Positions 1-7,760 of a DNA stretch of 35,812 nucleotides are shown here, in pieces. A program made the translations under genes and the position numbers. Origin of the DNA: JACPLA01 sp964602055. GTDB lineage: Bacteria > Bacteroidota > Ignavibacteria > UBA10030. The stretch spans positions 1 to 35,812 of the forward strand of contig CAZRPU010000016.1 of NCBI GenBank assembly GCA_964602055.1, read 5' to 3'. The first letter of the stretch is position 1. Each line of letters starts with the position of its first letter. The notes beneath the pieces were generated by a model. The model saw nothing but the letters and a program-made list of their open reading frames with translations, was not told the DNA's origin and did no database searches.

Positions 1-1223
1 ACCATGCCGGCCACCAAAACAGGTCCCCCGACGTCATGAACATCGAGGCCCACCGGATGGCCAAGGCCATGCGTGTAGAACCGGCGATAGTCCCGCTTGT
101 TCTTTTCCTTGATAATACCCAGCCCGTAGAGCCCTTCTTCGATGACTGCTGCGGCTGCGTCTCCAATTTCGCTCCACACTGCTCCCGGCTTGATGCGCGC
201 TATCGCCGCTTTCTGAGCAGACAAGACGATTTCGTAGATCTTCTTTTGTGCAGGAGTGAACCGCCCGTTCGCGGGGAAGGTCCTCGTGATGTCTGTTGCA
301 TAGCCATGATATTCGCCGCCGCAGTCTGCAAGCACGATATCCCCGTCATTGATTTTCCGTCGAACGGTATTGTAATGGAGGATGATCGAGTTTTCCGCTG
401 CACCAACGATGCAGGGGTAGGCATTGTACTCCATCCCTTTCTTGCGATAGACATACTCATAGATTGCCTGCAGTTCGTACTCGTACATGCCGGGTTCGCA
501 TGACATCATCGCCTGCCTGTGCGCGAGCGCTGAAATGCTGCTTGCCTTGGCGATCATGTTGATTTCTTCGGGAGATTTGATTGCTCTCATGCTCCTGACC
601 AGGGCAGTGGGGTCGCGCAGTTCCACCGACGTCCTCCTGTCGATAAGGGACTGGATTGGCTTCATTGCATCCGCAATAGGACCTGAAAAGTCACTGGCAA
701 AAGGCGGAACATAGAGAATCTTGACTCCCCTGCCGAACAAAACCATACCCATCATCTGCTGAAACTTATCGATGGTGGTGGCGTACCGCAATCCCCGCAG
801 TTTCATGGCTCCCTCGGGGCCGTAACTTCGTCCATTCCAATGCTCCCTTTGGGGGTTTCTGGCCTGCACGAAGAGAATTTCTGAAACCGAGACAGTTTTT
901 GAAGAATCCTTGGGATCAGGGAGGGAAACACCTTTTGGGAGAAGCGCAAGGATGGAAGAGGGCTCGGGGAATCCCGTCAAATAATAGAAGTTGTCGTCCT
1001 GACGATACTGGTATTCAACGTCATTATTCCTCGTGTGCTCGGGGGCTGAGTAGAGCAGAACAACGCTTTCGGCTCCCGTTTGCTTCATAAGATTTTCTCT
1101 GCGTTCCCTGTAGACGGAACCGGGAAGAAGGTCGGTATCGTATTCGATATACCTGAGATCCTGGGCCACCACAGGAGGAGCGAGAAGCAGAAGGAACATC
1201 GCCGCAACGAAACCTCTTTTCAT
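1..1223 (-). CDS. Secreted Xaa-Pro aminopeptidase (M24B, aminopeptidase P-like), 3' end beyond window
   Basis: Metallopeptidase expected to remove N-terminal residues preceding proline; the export signal suggests a periplasmic or surface role in peptide use. The first 407 codons are present. Residues 1-21 form a signal peptide (Lys-Arg, hydrophobic FLLLLAPPVVA, cleavage near AQ). Residues about 25-180 match the aminopeptidase P N-terminal domain (motif YRQDDNFYYLTGFPEP). The M24 pita-bread fold follows, with metal ligands D300 (ADCGGEY) and D311 (ATDITRTF) and H389 in GHPVGLDVHD. The two remaining glutamate ligands lie past the window edge, so integrity cannot be judged. ATG at 1223 follows a GGAG ribosome binding site at about 1230-1234. 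The gene lies behind the terminator of the upstream gene, so it probably has its own promoter in 1224-1333, which I could not identify. The family assignment is firm; the exact substrate is inferred. Confidence 0.93.
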   Translation of the reverse strand, partial: MKRGFVAAMFLLLLAPPVVAQDLRYIEYDTDLLPGSVYRERRENLMKQTGAESVVLLYSAPEHTRNNDVEYQYRQDDNFYYLTGFPEPSSILALLPKGVSLPDPKDSSKTVSVSEILFVQARNPQREHWNGRSYGPEGAMKLRGLRYATTIDKFQQMMGMVLFGRGVKILYVPPFASDFSGPIADAMKPIQSLIDRRTSVELRDPTALVRSMRAIKSPEEINMIAKASSISALAHRQAMMSCEPGMYEYELQAIYEYVYRKKGMEYNAYPCIVGAAENSIILHYNTVRRKINDGDIVLADCGGEYHGYATDITRTFPANGRFTPAQKKIYEIVLSAQKAAIARIKPGAVWSEIGDAAAAVIEEGLYGLGIIKEKNKRDYRRFYTHGLGHPVGLDVHDVGGPVLVAGM

Positions 1224-1293
1224 AATGTTCTCCGGTTGTGTCAAAATGAGGGAGTAGTATGGCAAGAAGAGAATCCAGAATCAAGCCTTGTAC

Positions 1294-1327
1294 AACCGGC
1301 TATGCACGGTGACGTCCGGTTCGGAGG
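1294..1327 (+). other. Possible relic of a group II intron RNA segment
   Basis: This short intergenic stretch has AACCGG (1294-1299) and CCGGTT (1316-1321) as inverted arms, ending in CGTCCGGTTCGGAGG (1313-1327). From memory this resembles the conserved stem-loop just after the reverse-transcriptase reading frame of many bacterial group II introns. The inner half of the usual stem is missing and no intron protein or domain V is visible, so at most it is a decayed fragment. A chance match is possible. Confidence 0.27.
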
Positions 1328-1333
1328 TGAAGC

Positions 1334-1368
1334 AAAAAAAAAGAGCGGTACCCATTCCGGCACCGCTC
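1334..1368 (-). terminator. Rho-independent terminator after the T9SS-secreted protein gene
   Basis: On the minus strand a 10-bp stem (arms at 1359-1368 and 1343-1352, one G-T wobble) with a 6-base loop is followed directly by nine T residues (complement of 1334-1342). It lies 20 bases after the stop codon at 1389, so it ends the transcript that comes from the molybdenum cofactor operon and separates it from the aminopeptidase gene. Confidence 0.92.
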
Positions 1369-1388
1369 TCCATTGTGTCAACAAGGTT

Positions 1389-4229
1389 CTACTTCACGTA
1401 CGTCATTCTCTCCGTCTTCGTAAATTTGGTTTCATTCCCGTCCCCCACCGCCGTCAGTGTATAGAAGTAAACTCCAGAGGAAACAGGATTTCCGCGGGCG
1501 TCTTTTGCATTCCACTGCACTTCATGATGTCCGGCGCCCTCGCTTCTGTCCCGCAGGAGGGTGATCTCTCTCCCAGCGGCATCATAGACATGAATTCTCA
1601 CATGCGAGCGCTCAGGAAGTGAATAGCGAATCGTGGTACTGGGATTGAACGGATTGGGAAAATTCTGATTCAGGACAAAATCCGAGGGAATGGTCGATTC
1701 CACGGTCGGGGAAGAAACGACAATATTGGTACTGAAGACTCCGTTGCCGTGAGTTGCAACGACAATGAGCCCATCCGAGGTCCTGAAGTCGATCATGTCG
1801 CAGACGACACTGCCGATCGTTGTCGCCCCTTCTTGCGACCAGGTGCCGGGCGTTGTAGCAGAGTACAGGCCCGTGCTGGTGGCAACAAAGTACGTTGGTC
1901 CGGCCGTCGTCGGGACGATCGCAGCCCATCTGCATGACGGTCCGTTTCCCGAACCGTCCATGTTCTGCTCCAGGTTCCCGCTGACATCTGTCCAGGTCGT
2001 CCCGCCATTGGTTGTTCGGAACAGACTCGGGACCTCATAGTTTGAGAAGACGGCAATAACTTCATCCGCGTTAGACGGATTCACGGCAATACAGCTGAGA
2101 AAAGCGGCCGGAAATCCTGCCCCTGTAATCTCGCTGGGGGTTGGATTACCGGTGTGTGCCGCGTCAACCCGGAACAGAGCTGAGGCATCATTCGCTCCGT
2201 CGAAGAAGTACGTCCCGTAATAAAGCCTGTTGGCCGGGGTCTTTGAGGCGGCAACGGCAACGATTCCTCTGCCGTTCACGTTGGTGGCGGTCATTTGACT
2301 CCAGTTCACCGCTGTCGCGCTATTCGCCGTGCCCGGACTCACCGTTACCGTCGGCACTCCCGTGAGATCGGAGTTCCGCCAAATCGTGGTACCCGCTGCC
2401 ATGTACATCATTTTCGTGTCATTGGGATTCAGGACGAACGGGTTAATAAACTGATATCCGGACCCGCCTGAGGGATCTACCCGGGCATAATCAACAAGTG
2501 CGCCGCTTCCATTGAGAACCAGACGATAGGAAGTACCGTTTTGCGAAGAGACGTAATACGACGTCCGGCCGTCGGCAATGGCGCATGCTGCTCCGTCTCC
2601 GCTGAACTGGCTCACCCAGTCTACCGCAGGGTTCGTGGAATTTGTCCACCATGTTCCGTTGTCCTGCAGTCCGCCGATGATCTCAGCGTTGCCGGAAGTT
2701 CCATGGTCGATCCCGATGGTGTAGAATTGCGAGGTAACATAGTCATTATTAAGTACGGACCATGCGACGGTGGTTGCTGTAACGTCAGCCGTTTTGGTAA
2801 TTCCGCCGTCATGCCCGGTGTAGAGGATGATGTTGCTCCCCGGACGAAACATCCCCGAATGCTGATCCGGATGATGATTGGTGTACTGGCTGTAGTTGGA
2901 AGGCCCGGCATATCCTCCTATTCTCGTCCATGTCGGGGTCGTCACGGAAAAATCGGCAGTCCGGTAGAGGTTGACTCCGCCGATAACGACAAAGTTTTCA
3001 TTATCCGGCTTGACGAAGAGGGTCATGTCATATCCGCCCTGCGTTGAGAACACGGCGTTATCGCTGACACCCGATTCATTGGGAAGACTGACTCCTTTGT
3101 TCACCCAGGTGCCTCCTCCTCCCGACCCGTCTCCGGAAATGTAGGTATACTTCCAGATCTGGTGCGAATTCCTTTGATTGACTCCCTCTGTTCCGTTGGT
3201 ACCCTGAAGAAGCAGATAGACGACATTCTGGTTATTGGGTGCGACAGCCATGATAGGCCTGCCGTAGGCGGTTGGAAATCCCGCGGGTGTGATATTAACG
3301 TACGTCCCCGATCCTCCACTCGTTGACCGGTATATTCCGCTGATGGCGCTTCCGCTGCTCGCCGCAGCATAGACAACGCCGCCGCTATTCACCACCACAT
3401 CGGTCTTATTCGAATACGGGCTGGTGCTGGAATGCACCGCAGGCCACGTTGTCCCTCCATCTGTGGATCGCAGCACTCGTCCGTAGGTCGCTGCGTAAAC
3501 ATGAGAAGGAGTTTTCGAAGTATCGATGGCGATCTTCCATACATAGTCGAAGAAGCTATCGAATGTTTGAGGTGTCCCTGAAACGGTCGCCCCCAACGGC
3601 ACCCAGCTTGCTCCGTTGTTTGTCGATTTGTAGACTCCATCGCCGCTCAGAAAAGCGTTGCTTCCGCCCCCGCTTGCAGAATTCCCCGAGTATTCACCTG
3701 TGCCATAGTACCACGTCGCCGTTTGACCCGCCTTCGTGTTTTGGGCCAAGGTCGTGACGCTGTGCAGGTGAGTCGGGTCGGAGGTCTTTACCCACGAGAC
3801 GCCGTCGTTGGTTGATCGCCACATTCCTCCCGAGACTCCTCCTGCGAGAAGAATGTTTGGGTCAGAGACATCAATGCCAAAACCGCGGGTCCTTCCCCCC
3901 ACGTTCCGCGGGCCGCGTTTGCTCCACGTAAAAGCCTGACCCTTCGCGAGTCCTTTGCTGATATCCTTGATGGGGAGTGTGCTTGCGAATGAGAGCTCCT
4001 TCGCCCGAATGCCAGCTGGAATTGCTCTCAGCGAGGGACTGTGAAGCCGCTGAAATTCCCATCGTGAGCGGGCTTCCGGATCCTCCTTCGACCCGATCGA
4101 GCCGGCCTTCCTCATGATTTTCTTCTGGATCTCGATGGATGAAACGTCATCCTTGTCGAATGCCCAGAAAGCGAAGACGAGAGCAAACAGGGCCAGACCG
4201 AGCGTCACGCCAATTGTACGAACCCTCAT
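1389..4229 (-). CDS. Large secreted Asp-box (BNR/sortilin-like) beta-propeller protein with T9SS type A sorting domain
   Basis: A 946-residue exported protein. Residues about 5-24 are a hydrophobic signal or anchor segment. The body carries repeated Asp-box motifs of the sialidase/VPS10 propeller type (STNDGVSW near 138, STNNGASW near 205, RSTDGGTTW near 258, RTTNGGTTW near 735), so one or two beta-propellers are expected; such boxes stabilise blades and do not prove sialidase activity. The last ~100 residues form a type IX secretion sorting domain: NQNFPNPFNPSTTIRYSLP, then VYDAAGREI and GVYFYTLTA. This predicts export across the outer membrane and attachment or release at the surface. ATG at 4229 has a GAGGGA ribosome binding site. 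The gene starts 36 bases after the small lipoprotein gene and ends at a strong terminator. Substrate or ligand is unknown. Confidence 0.9.
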   Translation of the reverse strand: MRVRTIGVTLGLALFALVFAFWAFDKDDVSSIEIQKKIMRKAGSIGSKEDPEARSRWEFQRLHSPSLRAIPAGIRAKELSFASTLPIKDISKGLAKGQAFTWSKRGPRNVGGRTRGFGIDVSDPNILLAGGVSGGMWRSTNDGVSWVKTSDPTHLHSVTTLAQNTKAGQTATWYYGTGEYSGNSASGGGSNAFLSGDGVYKSTNNGASWVPLGATVSGTPQTFDSFFDYVWKIAIDTSKTPSHVYAATYGRVLRSTDGGTTWPAVHSSTSPYSNKTDVVVNSGGVVYAAASSGSAISGIYRSTSGGSGTYVNITPAGFPTAYGRPIMAVAPNNQNVVYLLLQGTNGTEGVNQRNSHQIWKYTYISGDGSGGGGTWVNKGVSLPNESGVSDNAVFSTQGGYDMTLFVKPDNENFVVIGGVNLYRTADFSVTTPTWTRIGGYAGPSNYSQYTNHHPDQHSGMFRPGSNIILYTGHDGGITKTADVTATTVAWSVLNNDYVTSQFYTIGIDHGTSGNAEIIGGLQDNGTWWTNSTNPAVDWVSQFSGDGAACAIADGRTSYYVSSQNGTSYRLVLNGSGALVDYARVDPSGGSGYQFINPFVLNPNDTKMMYMAAGTTIWRNSDLTGVPTVTVSPGTANSATAVNWSQMTATNVNGRGIVAVAASKTPANRLYYGTYFFDGANDASALFRVDAAHTGNPTPSEITGAGFPAAFLSCIAVNPSNADEVIAVFSNYEVPSLFRTTNGGTTWTDVSGNLEQNMDGSGNGPSCRWAAIVPTTAGPTYFVATSTGLYSATTPGTWSQEGATTIGSVVCDMIDFRTSDGLIVVATHGNGVFSTNIVVSSPTVESTIPSDFVLNQNFPNPFNPSTTIRYSLPERSHVRIHVYDAAGREITLLRDRSEGAGHHEVQWNAKDARGNPVSSGVYFYTLTAVGDGNETKFTKTERMTYVK

Positions 4230-4265
4230 GATATTCCCTCTTTTGATATGGATGTATGAAGAGCC

Positions 4266-4736
4266 TTATTGGACAGAGTAGTAACCAATGCGAAACCGAG
4301 GTTCTTGTGCGCCGCCCATGGAAGGGCCGCCCGATTGAACGTCTGCCTGGAATTTCGAACCGACCTTCATCCCCGGCAGTGAAGGTACCATTTCAGGGAA
4401 GAGGTCCTTTGTCGGAGAGGTGGTGTAGGTGAATTTCATTTTGAGATTCTGCCCAACGGTCAGGGGCGTGCCAAAGGCGCTCCCGTATCCGCGAATCTCA
4501 TCGATGCGGATTTCGGCAATGCATGGCGCTTTGCTGCACGGATCGTCTCCGCCGCCGGTCGGGACAGGTTCGATCTTCACGACCGTTCCAATGAGGCGGC
4601 AGTGATTCGGAGGTATGCCGGGTCCTGCATCAGGAAGCGTGACTTTTTCTTTCTCCATGGACTGCTCGGAAGACCTGCAGCCAACAGCCAGGAGAAGGAC
4701 AACGAAGAGCAAGACAGAAGAAACGACGCGGGGCAT
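4266..4736 (-). CDS. Small lipoprotein of unknown function
   Basis: A 156-residue protein that I do not recognise. It begins with a lipoprotein signal (MPRVVSSVLLFVVLLLAVGC), the lipobox Cys being residue 20. A short charged linker is followed by a mostly beta-strand domain with two close cysteines (DPCSKAPC), which could form a disulfide, and a C-terminal RFRIGYYSV. An upstream in-frame start at 4799 is possible, but ATG 4736 is preferred because AGGAGGG lies 8 bases before it and it gives a proper signal peptide. The gene starts 38 bases after the sulfite-oxidase-like gene and is followed 36 bases later by the T9SS-secreted protein, so it is probably co-transcribed with both. A link to the molybdoenzyme is only an inference from position. 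Confidence 0.75.
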   Translation of the reverse strand: MPRVVSSVLLFVVLLLAVGCRSSEQSMEKEKVTLPDAGPGIPPNHCRLIGTVVKIEPVPTGGGDDPCSKAPCIAEIRIDEIRGYGSAFGTPLTVGQNLKMKFTYTTSPTKDLFPEMVPSLPGMKVGSKFQADVQSGGPSMGGAQEPRFRIGYYSVQ

Positions 4737-4774
4737 AGGAAATTCCCTCCTGTTGATGAGCTCGTCTCGTTTTT

Positions 4775-5380
4775 CTACCAGAACCGTTCCTCTTTCCACG
4801 GATCAGCGGAGTTGCTGTAACCGTTTTCCTCCCAGAACCCCGGTTTATCTCGCGCCAAGAATTCGAGACCACGGATCCATTTCGCACCCTTCCATGCGTA
4901 CCGCCTCGGTGTGAACACTCGCATCGGGCCGCCGTGCTCTGCCTCAAGGGGCTTGCCGTTGACGGAATGGACAAACATCACATCTTCATCGAGCATCCAT
5001 TGAAGGGGGAGGTTCGTCGTATAGCCTCCGTATGCATGCTGCATGACGAATTTCGCTTCAGCCTTCACCTTGATCGCGGCGAAGAAGTCGCGAAACATCA
5101 CCCCTTCCCAAGAATCCCCGAACCGACTCCAATGCGTGACACAATGGAAATCCGCCTTGAGCGAGCTCTGGGGAAACTTCATGAATTCCTCCCAGGTCCA
5201 ATCGCGTTCTTCCGATACCAATCCCCAGATCCGGAATCGCCACTCTTCCTTCTTAACGGATTGGGTTGGGCCGTACGTCAGAACCGGAAATTTTTCCGTC
5301 TTGTATTGACCGGGGGGGAGGTTGGGCTTCCCAAAATAATTGACTCCCTCGACTTTTTCCTTCTTATCAAACAGGCCCAT
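4775..5380 (-). CDS. Sulfite-oxidase-like molybdopterin oxidoreductase
   Basis: A 201-residue single-domain protein of the oxidoreductase molybdopterin-binding family (sulfite oxidase/YedY fold). The molybdenum-ligating cysteine is visible at C80 in DFHCVTHWS. Further family features are the HAYGGYTTNLPL segment and the C-terminal EHGGPMRVFTPRRYAWKGAK. There is no twin-arginine signal, haem domain or dimerisation domain, so it resembles the short cytoplasmic 'sulfite oxidase-like oxidoreductase' group rather than true sulfite oxidase; the substrate is not predictable. ATG at 5380 comes 3 bases after a possible 58-codon frame and has no clear ribosome binding site, pointing to translational coupling. 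Lying downstream of moeA-moaD-moaE-moaA, it is the likely client of the cofactor made by that operon. Confidence 0.9.
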   Translation of the reverse strand: MGLFDKKEKVEGVNYFGKPNLPPGQYKTEKFPVLTYGPTQSVKKEEWRFRIWGLVSEERDWTWEEFMKFPQSSLKADFHCVTHWSRFGDSWEGVMFRDFFAAIKVKAEAKFVMQHAYGGYTTNLPLQWMLDEDVMFVHSVNGKPLEAEHGGPMRVFTPRRYAWKGAKWIRGLEFLARDKPGFWEENGYSNSADPWKEERFW

Positions 5381-5383
5381 GGA

Positions 5384-5560
5384 TTAGCGAAAGTATTCTT
5401 TTTGACCGATCCCGGCTGTGTGCACAATCACCGGATTGAGCCCGCGGCGTGCTCGCTGATGATAGCGATACCTTTGGAACATTGCAAGGATGAACTCTGC
5501 ATCAGACTTCCCGCCAAGGTCATTTGTCGATGTCGAGGAATTCAACAAGGGGCGAGTCAT
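5384..5560 (-). CDS. Possible 58-residue microprotein between lipoprotein and molybdoenzyme genes
   Basis: A small open frame whose ATG overlaps the stop codon of the preceding lipoprotein gene as ATGA (5557-5560) and whose TAA ends 3 bases before the ATG of the molybdoenzyme gene. The predicted product is basic in its second half (MFQRYRYHQRARRG) with no signal peptide or membrane segment, and I recognise no family. The case for it is its exact fit in an otherwise gapless operon. The case against is the lack of a recognised family or its own ribosome binding site. If not coding, this is a 176-base untranslated spacer, unusually long for this operon. Confidence 0.35.
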   Translation of the reverse strand: MTRPLLNSSTSTNDLGGKSDAEFILAMFQRYRYHQRARRGLNPVIVHTAGIGQKEYFR

Positions 5561-6060
5561 GGTTTTTTTGCGAACCATTGACTCCAGGTTTCGGGGTCGG
5601 CCGAGCGATGTGCATGAACAATTTTCCACCGATCGCCGCGCTTTTCGAGGAGAAGAGTGGTCGGAAGGTATTCGCTCCGTTCCATTCCGTCGACGCGATA
5701 GTCCTGGCGGAGGACAAAGAACGCCGAAGCCCCCGTGCCGTACGAAGTTGCGCTGAAGCTCTCAATGGAATAGTCGAACTCTCCTATGCGCCCGAGTGCG
5801 GCGCGAAGACGACTCTTGGTGGAGTCCATGATTTCCGTCGTTGCCCAAGGAGTGACATAATACGACGAGGGGTCGTAGTATGCGTCCAGGAGGCTGTCGG
5901 TATTGATGCCGCCGTGCGTGTAAGCCCTTTTGAGGGAAACATGAAGATTTCGTACGGTTGTTTCAATGTTCTGCGCGTCCAACGCGGCGTTTTCGGGGGG
6001 AGGGTTGTTCGATTCACACGAGAGAAGTGCCACCATAAGCAGGAACGCGACGTATTTCAT
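5557..6060 (-). CDS. Lipoprotein with NTF2/SnoaL-like domain
   Basis: A 167-residue protein with a lipoprotein signal (MKYVAFLLMVALLSC, Cys15) and a domain that looks like the NTF2/DUF4440 cone fold. The supporting features are an N-terminal helix region (IETTVRNLHVSLKRAY), a middle D-SLLDAYYDPSS segment, and the typical closing strand GDRWKIVHAHRS. Such domains bind small molecules or act as scaffolds; no catalytic residues can be assigned. ATG 6060 is two bases after the moaA stop, so it is co-translated with the cofactor genes. As a membrane-anchored protein it cannot act directly on cytoplasmic cofactor synthesis; its reason for being in this operon is unclear. Confidence 0.75.
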   Translation of the reverse strand: MKYVAFLLMVALLSCESNNPPPENAALDAQNIETTVRNLHVSLKRAYTHGGINTDSLLDAYYDPSSYYVTPWATTEIMDSTKSRLRAALGRIGEFDYSIESFSATSYGTGASAFFVLRQDYRVDGMERSEYLPTTLLLEKRGDRWKIVHAHRSADPETWSQWFAKKP

Positions 6061-6062
6061 GT

Positions 6063-7070
6063 TCAGCCTCCTATTTGCGACATGCTTCGTTCGGGACGCT
6101 CAAAGGCGGGTTTGTTGATATTATGACCGGGCTCTTTTTTCCAAACGGCTTCCCGTATCATGGCCCCCAGTTCGGCGTCGGTGGCACCATTTCGCAGCGG
6201 TTCGCGAAGATCGGTTTCACCGAGAGAAAAAAGGCATGTCCGAAGTTTTCCATCTGACGTGATTCTCACACGGTTACAATGATTGCAGAAGGGCTCGCTC
6301 ACGGAACTGATGAATCCTATTTCGCCGGCGCCGTCCTCGAATTTGTACCGATCGGCGGGTTGAACACCATGGATTTCAACGGGGATCAGTTTCTTTCCGA
6401 CGGACCGTTCGATAATCTGAATAACTTCCTTCGCGGGCATGACTCTTTCCGGTGACCACCCGTCGTCAGCACCTATTGGCATGAACTCTATGAACCGGAT
6501 GACGTAAGGCCTGGTGCGTGAGAGTTCCGCAAACTTGGGTATCTCGCTGTCATTGATGCCCCTGATCAGAACAGCATTGATCTTGATGGGAAGCATTCCG
6601 TGCCGCTCTGCGGCGTCAAGGCCTTCCAGCACGCGGTGAAAATAATTCCGCCGGGTCATCAGGTTGAACTTGACGGGATCAAGCGAATCGAGACTGACAT
6701 TCAGGCGATGGAGGCCCGCCTTTAACAGGTCTTCGATCTTCTCCGCCAGGAAAAATCCGTTCGTGGTGAGGGCAAGGTCATCGAGGCCTTTCATGGCGCT
6801 GAGGAACCTGACAAGCTCATGGAGGCCATGCCTCATCAGCGGTTCTCCCCCCGTGAGCCTGATCTTGTTCACGCCGAGGCTGACAAACACGCCGGCCACC
6901 CGCGCAAGTTCTTCGTAGCTCAACAGCGATTCCTTCGGGAGCCACTCCATGCCCTCTTCGGGCATGCAGTAGCGACAACGGAAATTACATCGGTCCGTTA
7001 CGGAGATTCTCAGGTTGGTGATCTTTCTCCCGAACGAGTCAACGAGGGGATCTGCCGGTCTCACGCTCAT
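6063..7070 (-). CDS. moaA: GTP 3',8-cyclase (molybdenum cofactor step 1)
   Basis: Radical-SAM enzyme that converts GTP to 3',8-cyclo-GTP, the first committed step of molybdopterin synthesis (with MoaC, which is not in this window). Length 335 residues is normal. The N-terminal 4Fe-4S cluster motif is C28-x3-C32-x2-C35 (CNFRCRYC), followed by LTGGEPLMR and TTNGFF. The C-terminal substrate-binding cluster ligands are in FCNHCNRVRI and RTCLF, and the protein ends in the GG dipeptide (SQIGG) needed for activity in the family. ATG 7070 overlaps the moaE stop as ATGA. Confidence 0.98.
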   Translation of the reverse strand: MSVRPADPLVDSFGRKITNLRISVTDRCNFRCRYCMPEEGMEWLPKESLLSYEELARVAGVFVSLGVNKIRLTGGEPLMRHGLHELVRFLSAMKGLDDLALTTNGFFLAEKIEDLLKAGLHRLNVSLDSLDPVKFNLMTRRNYFHRVLEGLDAAERHGMLPIKINAVLIRGINDSEIPKFAELSRTRPYVIRFIEFMPIGADDGWSPERVMPAKEVIQIIERSVGKKLIPVEIHGVQPADRYKFEDGAGEIGFISSVSEPFCNHCNRVRITSDGKLRTCLFSLGETDLREPLRNGATDAELGAMIREAVWKKEPGHNINKPAFERPERSMSQIGG

Positions 7071-7510
7071 TCATCACCTTTTCCGGATGCCACGGGGGTC
7101 CTGCTTTCTCCTGACCATTCGACGGTTCCGTCTTCAAAGTATTCTCGTTTCCAAATCGGGACTTCCTTCTTGAGGGTGTCGATAAGGAACCTGCACGCCG
7201 CAAACGCTTCTTCTCTGTGGGCACCCGAAACTGCAACGACAACACTCGCCTCGCCCACGGCGACTTTTCCCAGCCGATGAACCACGGCAACGCGCTTCAG
7301 CGGCCAACGCCTCTTCGCTGCACCGACAAGCTGTTCAAGAAGGCCGAAAGCCATCGGTTCGTAGGCTTCGTATTCAAGCGAGACCACCCTCCTGCCCCGC
7401 GACTCGTTTCTCGTGGTGCCGATGAACAGGTTGATTCCTCCGGATTCCTCCGTCGACACGTATTCCAGTGTTGCCTTGATATCGATGGGGTTGAGCGTCA
7501 AAACGATCAT
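7067..7510 (-). CDS. moaE: Molybdopterin synthase catalytic subunit
   Basis: Large subunit of molybdopterin synthase, which uses MoaD thiocarboxylate to put the dithiolene sulfurs into cyclic pyranopterin phosphate. The 147-residue protein has the family segments GGINLFIGTTRNESRGRRV, LEYEAYEPMA, VVHRLGKVAVGEASV and the active-site lysine region KKEVPIWKREYF. An in-frame start exists at 7585, within moaD, but ATG 7510 is preferred because it lies 4 bases after the moaD stop and gives the normal N-terminus. It overlaps moaA by 4 bases. Confidence 0.97.
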   Translation of the reverse strand: MIVLTLNPIDIKATLEYVSTEESGGINLFIGTTRNESRGRRVVSLEYEAYEPMAFGLLEQLVGAAKRRWPLKRVAVVHRLGKVAVGEASVVVAVSGAHREEAFAACRFLIDTLKKEVPIWKREYFEDGTVEWSGESRTPVASGKGDE

Positions 7511-7514
7511 GGGA

Positions 7515-7760
7515 TCATCCACCGCTGACAGGGGGAATGACAGCAACTTCATCGCCCTCATGGAGCCGGTGTCCTTTATCGACATACTCGAGGTTCACCG
7601 CCATTCTGAGACTTCCTTTCCACCCGCCAAGCACGGGGTGTTCTTCCACCAGTTTTTCCAGGAGATCAGAAGCATGGGCTTCGGGCGCAAGTTCGACAGT
7701 CTGCTCCTCAAAGCCGGCAATATCCTTTGCAACAGAAAAGAGCTTAAGCCTGACTTTCAT
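7515..7760 (-). CDS. moaD: Molybdopterin synthase sulfur carrier subunit
   Basis: Ubiquitin-like sulfur carrier of 81 residues that ends in PPVSGG; the terminal diglycine is adenylated and thiocarboxylated before sulfur is donated in MoaE. Typical beta-grasp features are the start MKVRLKLFSVAKDIAG and the closing HEGDEVAVIPPVSGG. ATG 7760 overlaps the moeA stop by 4 bases, and moaE starts 4 bases after its stop, so the three are translationally coupled. Confidence 0.97.
   Translation of the reverse strand: MKVRLKLFSVAKDIAGFEEQTVELAPEAHASDLLEKLVEEHPVLGGWKGSLRMAVNLEYVDKGHRLHEGDEVAVIPPVSGG

Noticed and set aside
1242..1249. TCATTTTG (minus strand) upstream of the aminopeptidase gene as a possible -7 box.
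   Set aside because: It deviates from TAnnTTTG at a key base and no TTG lies at the right distance.
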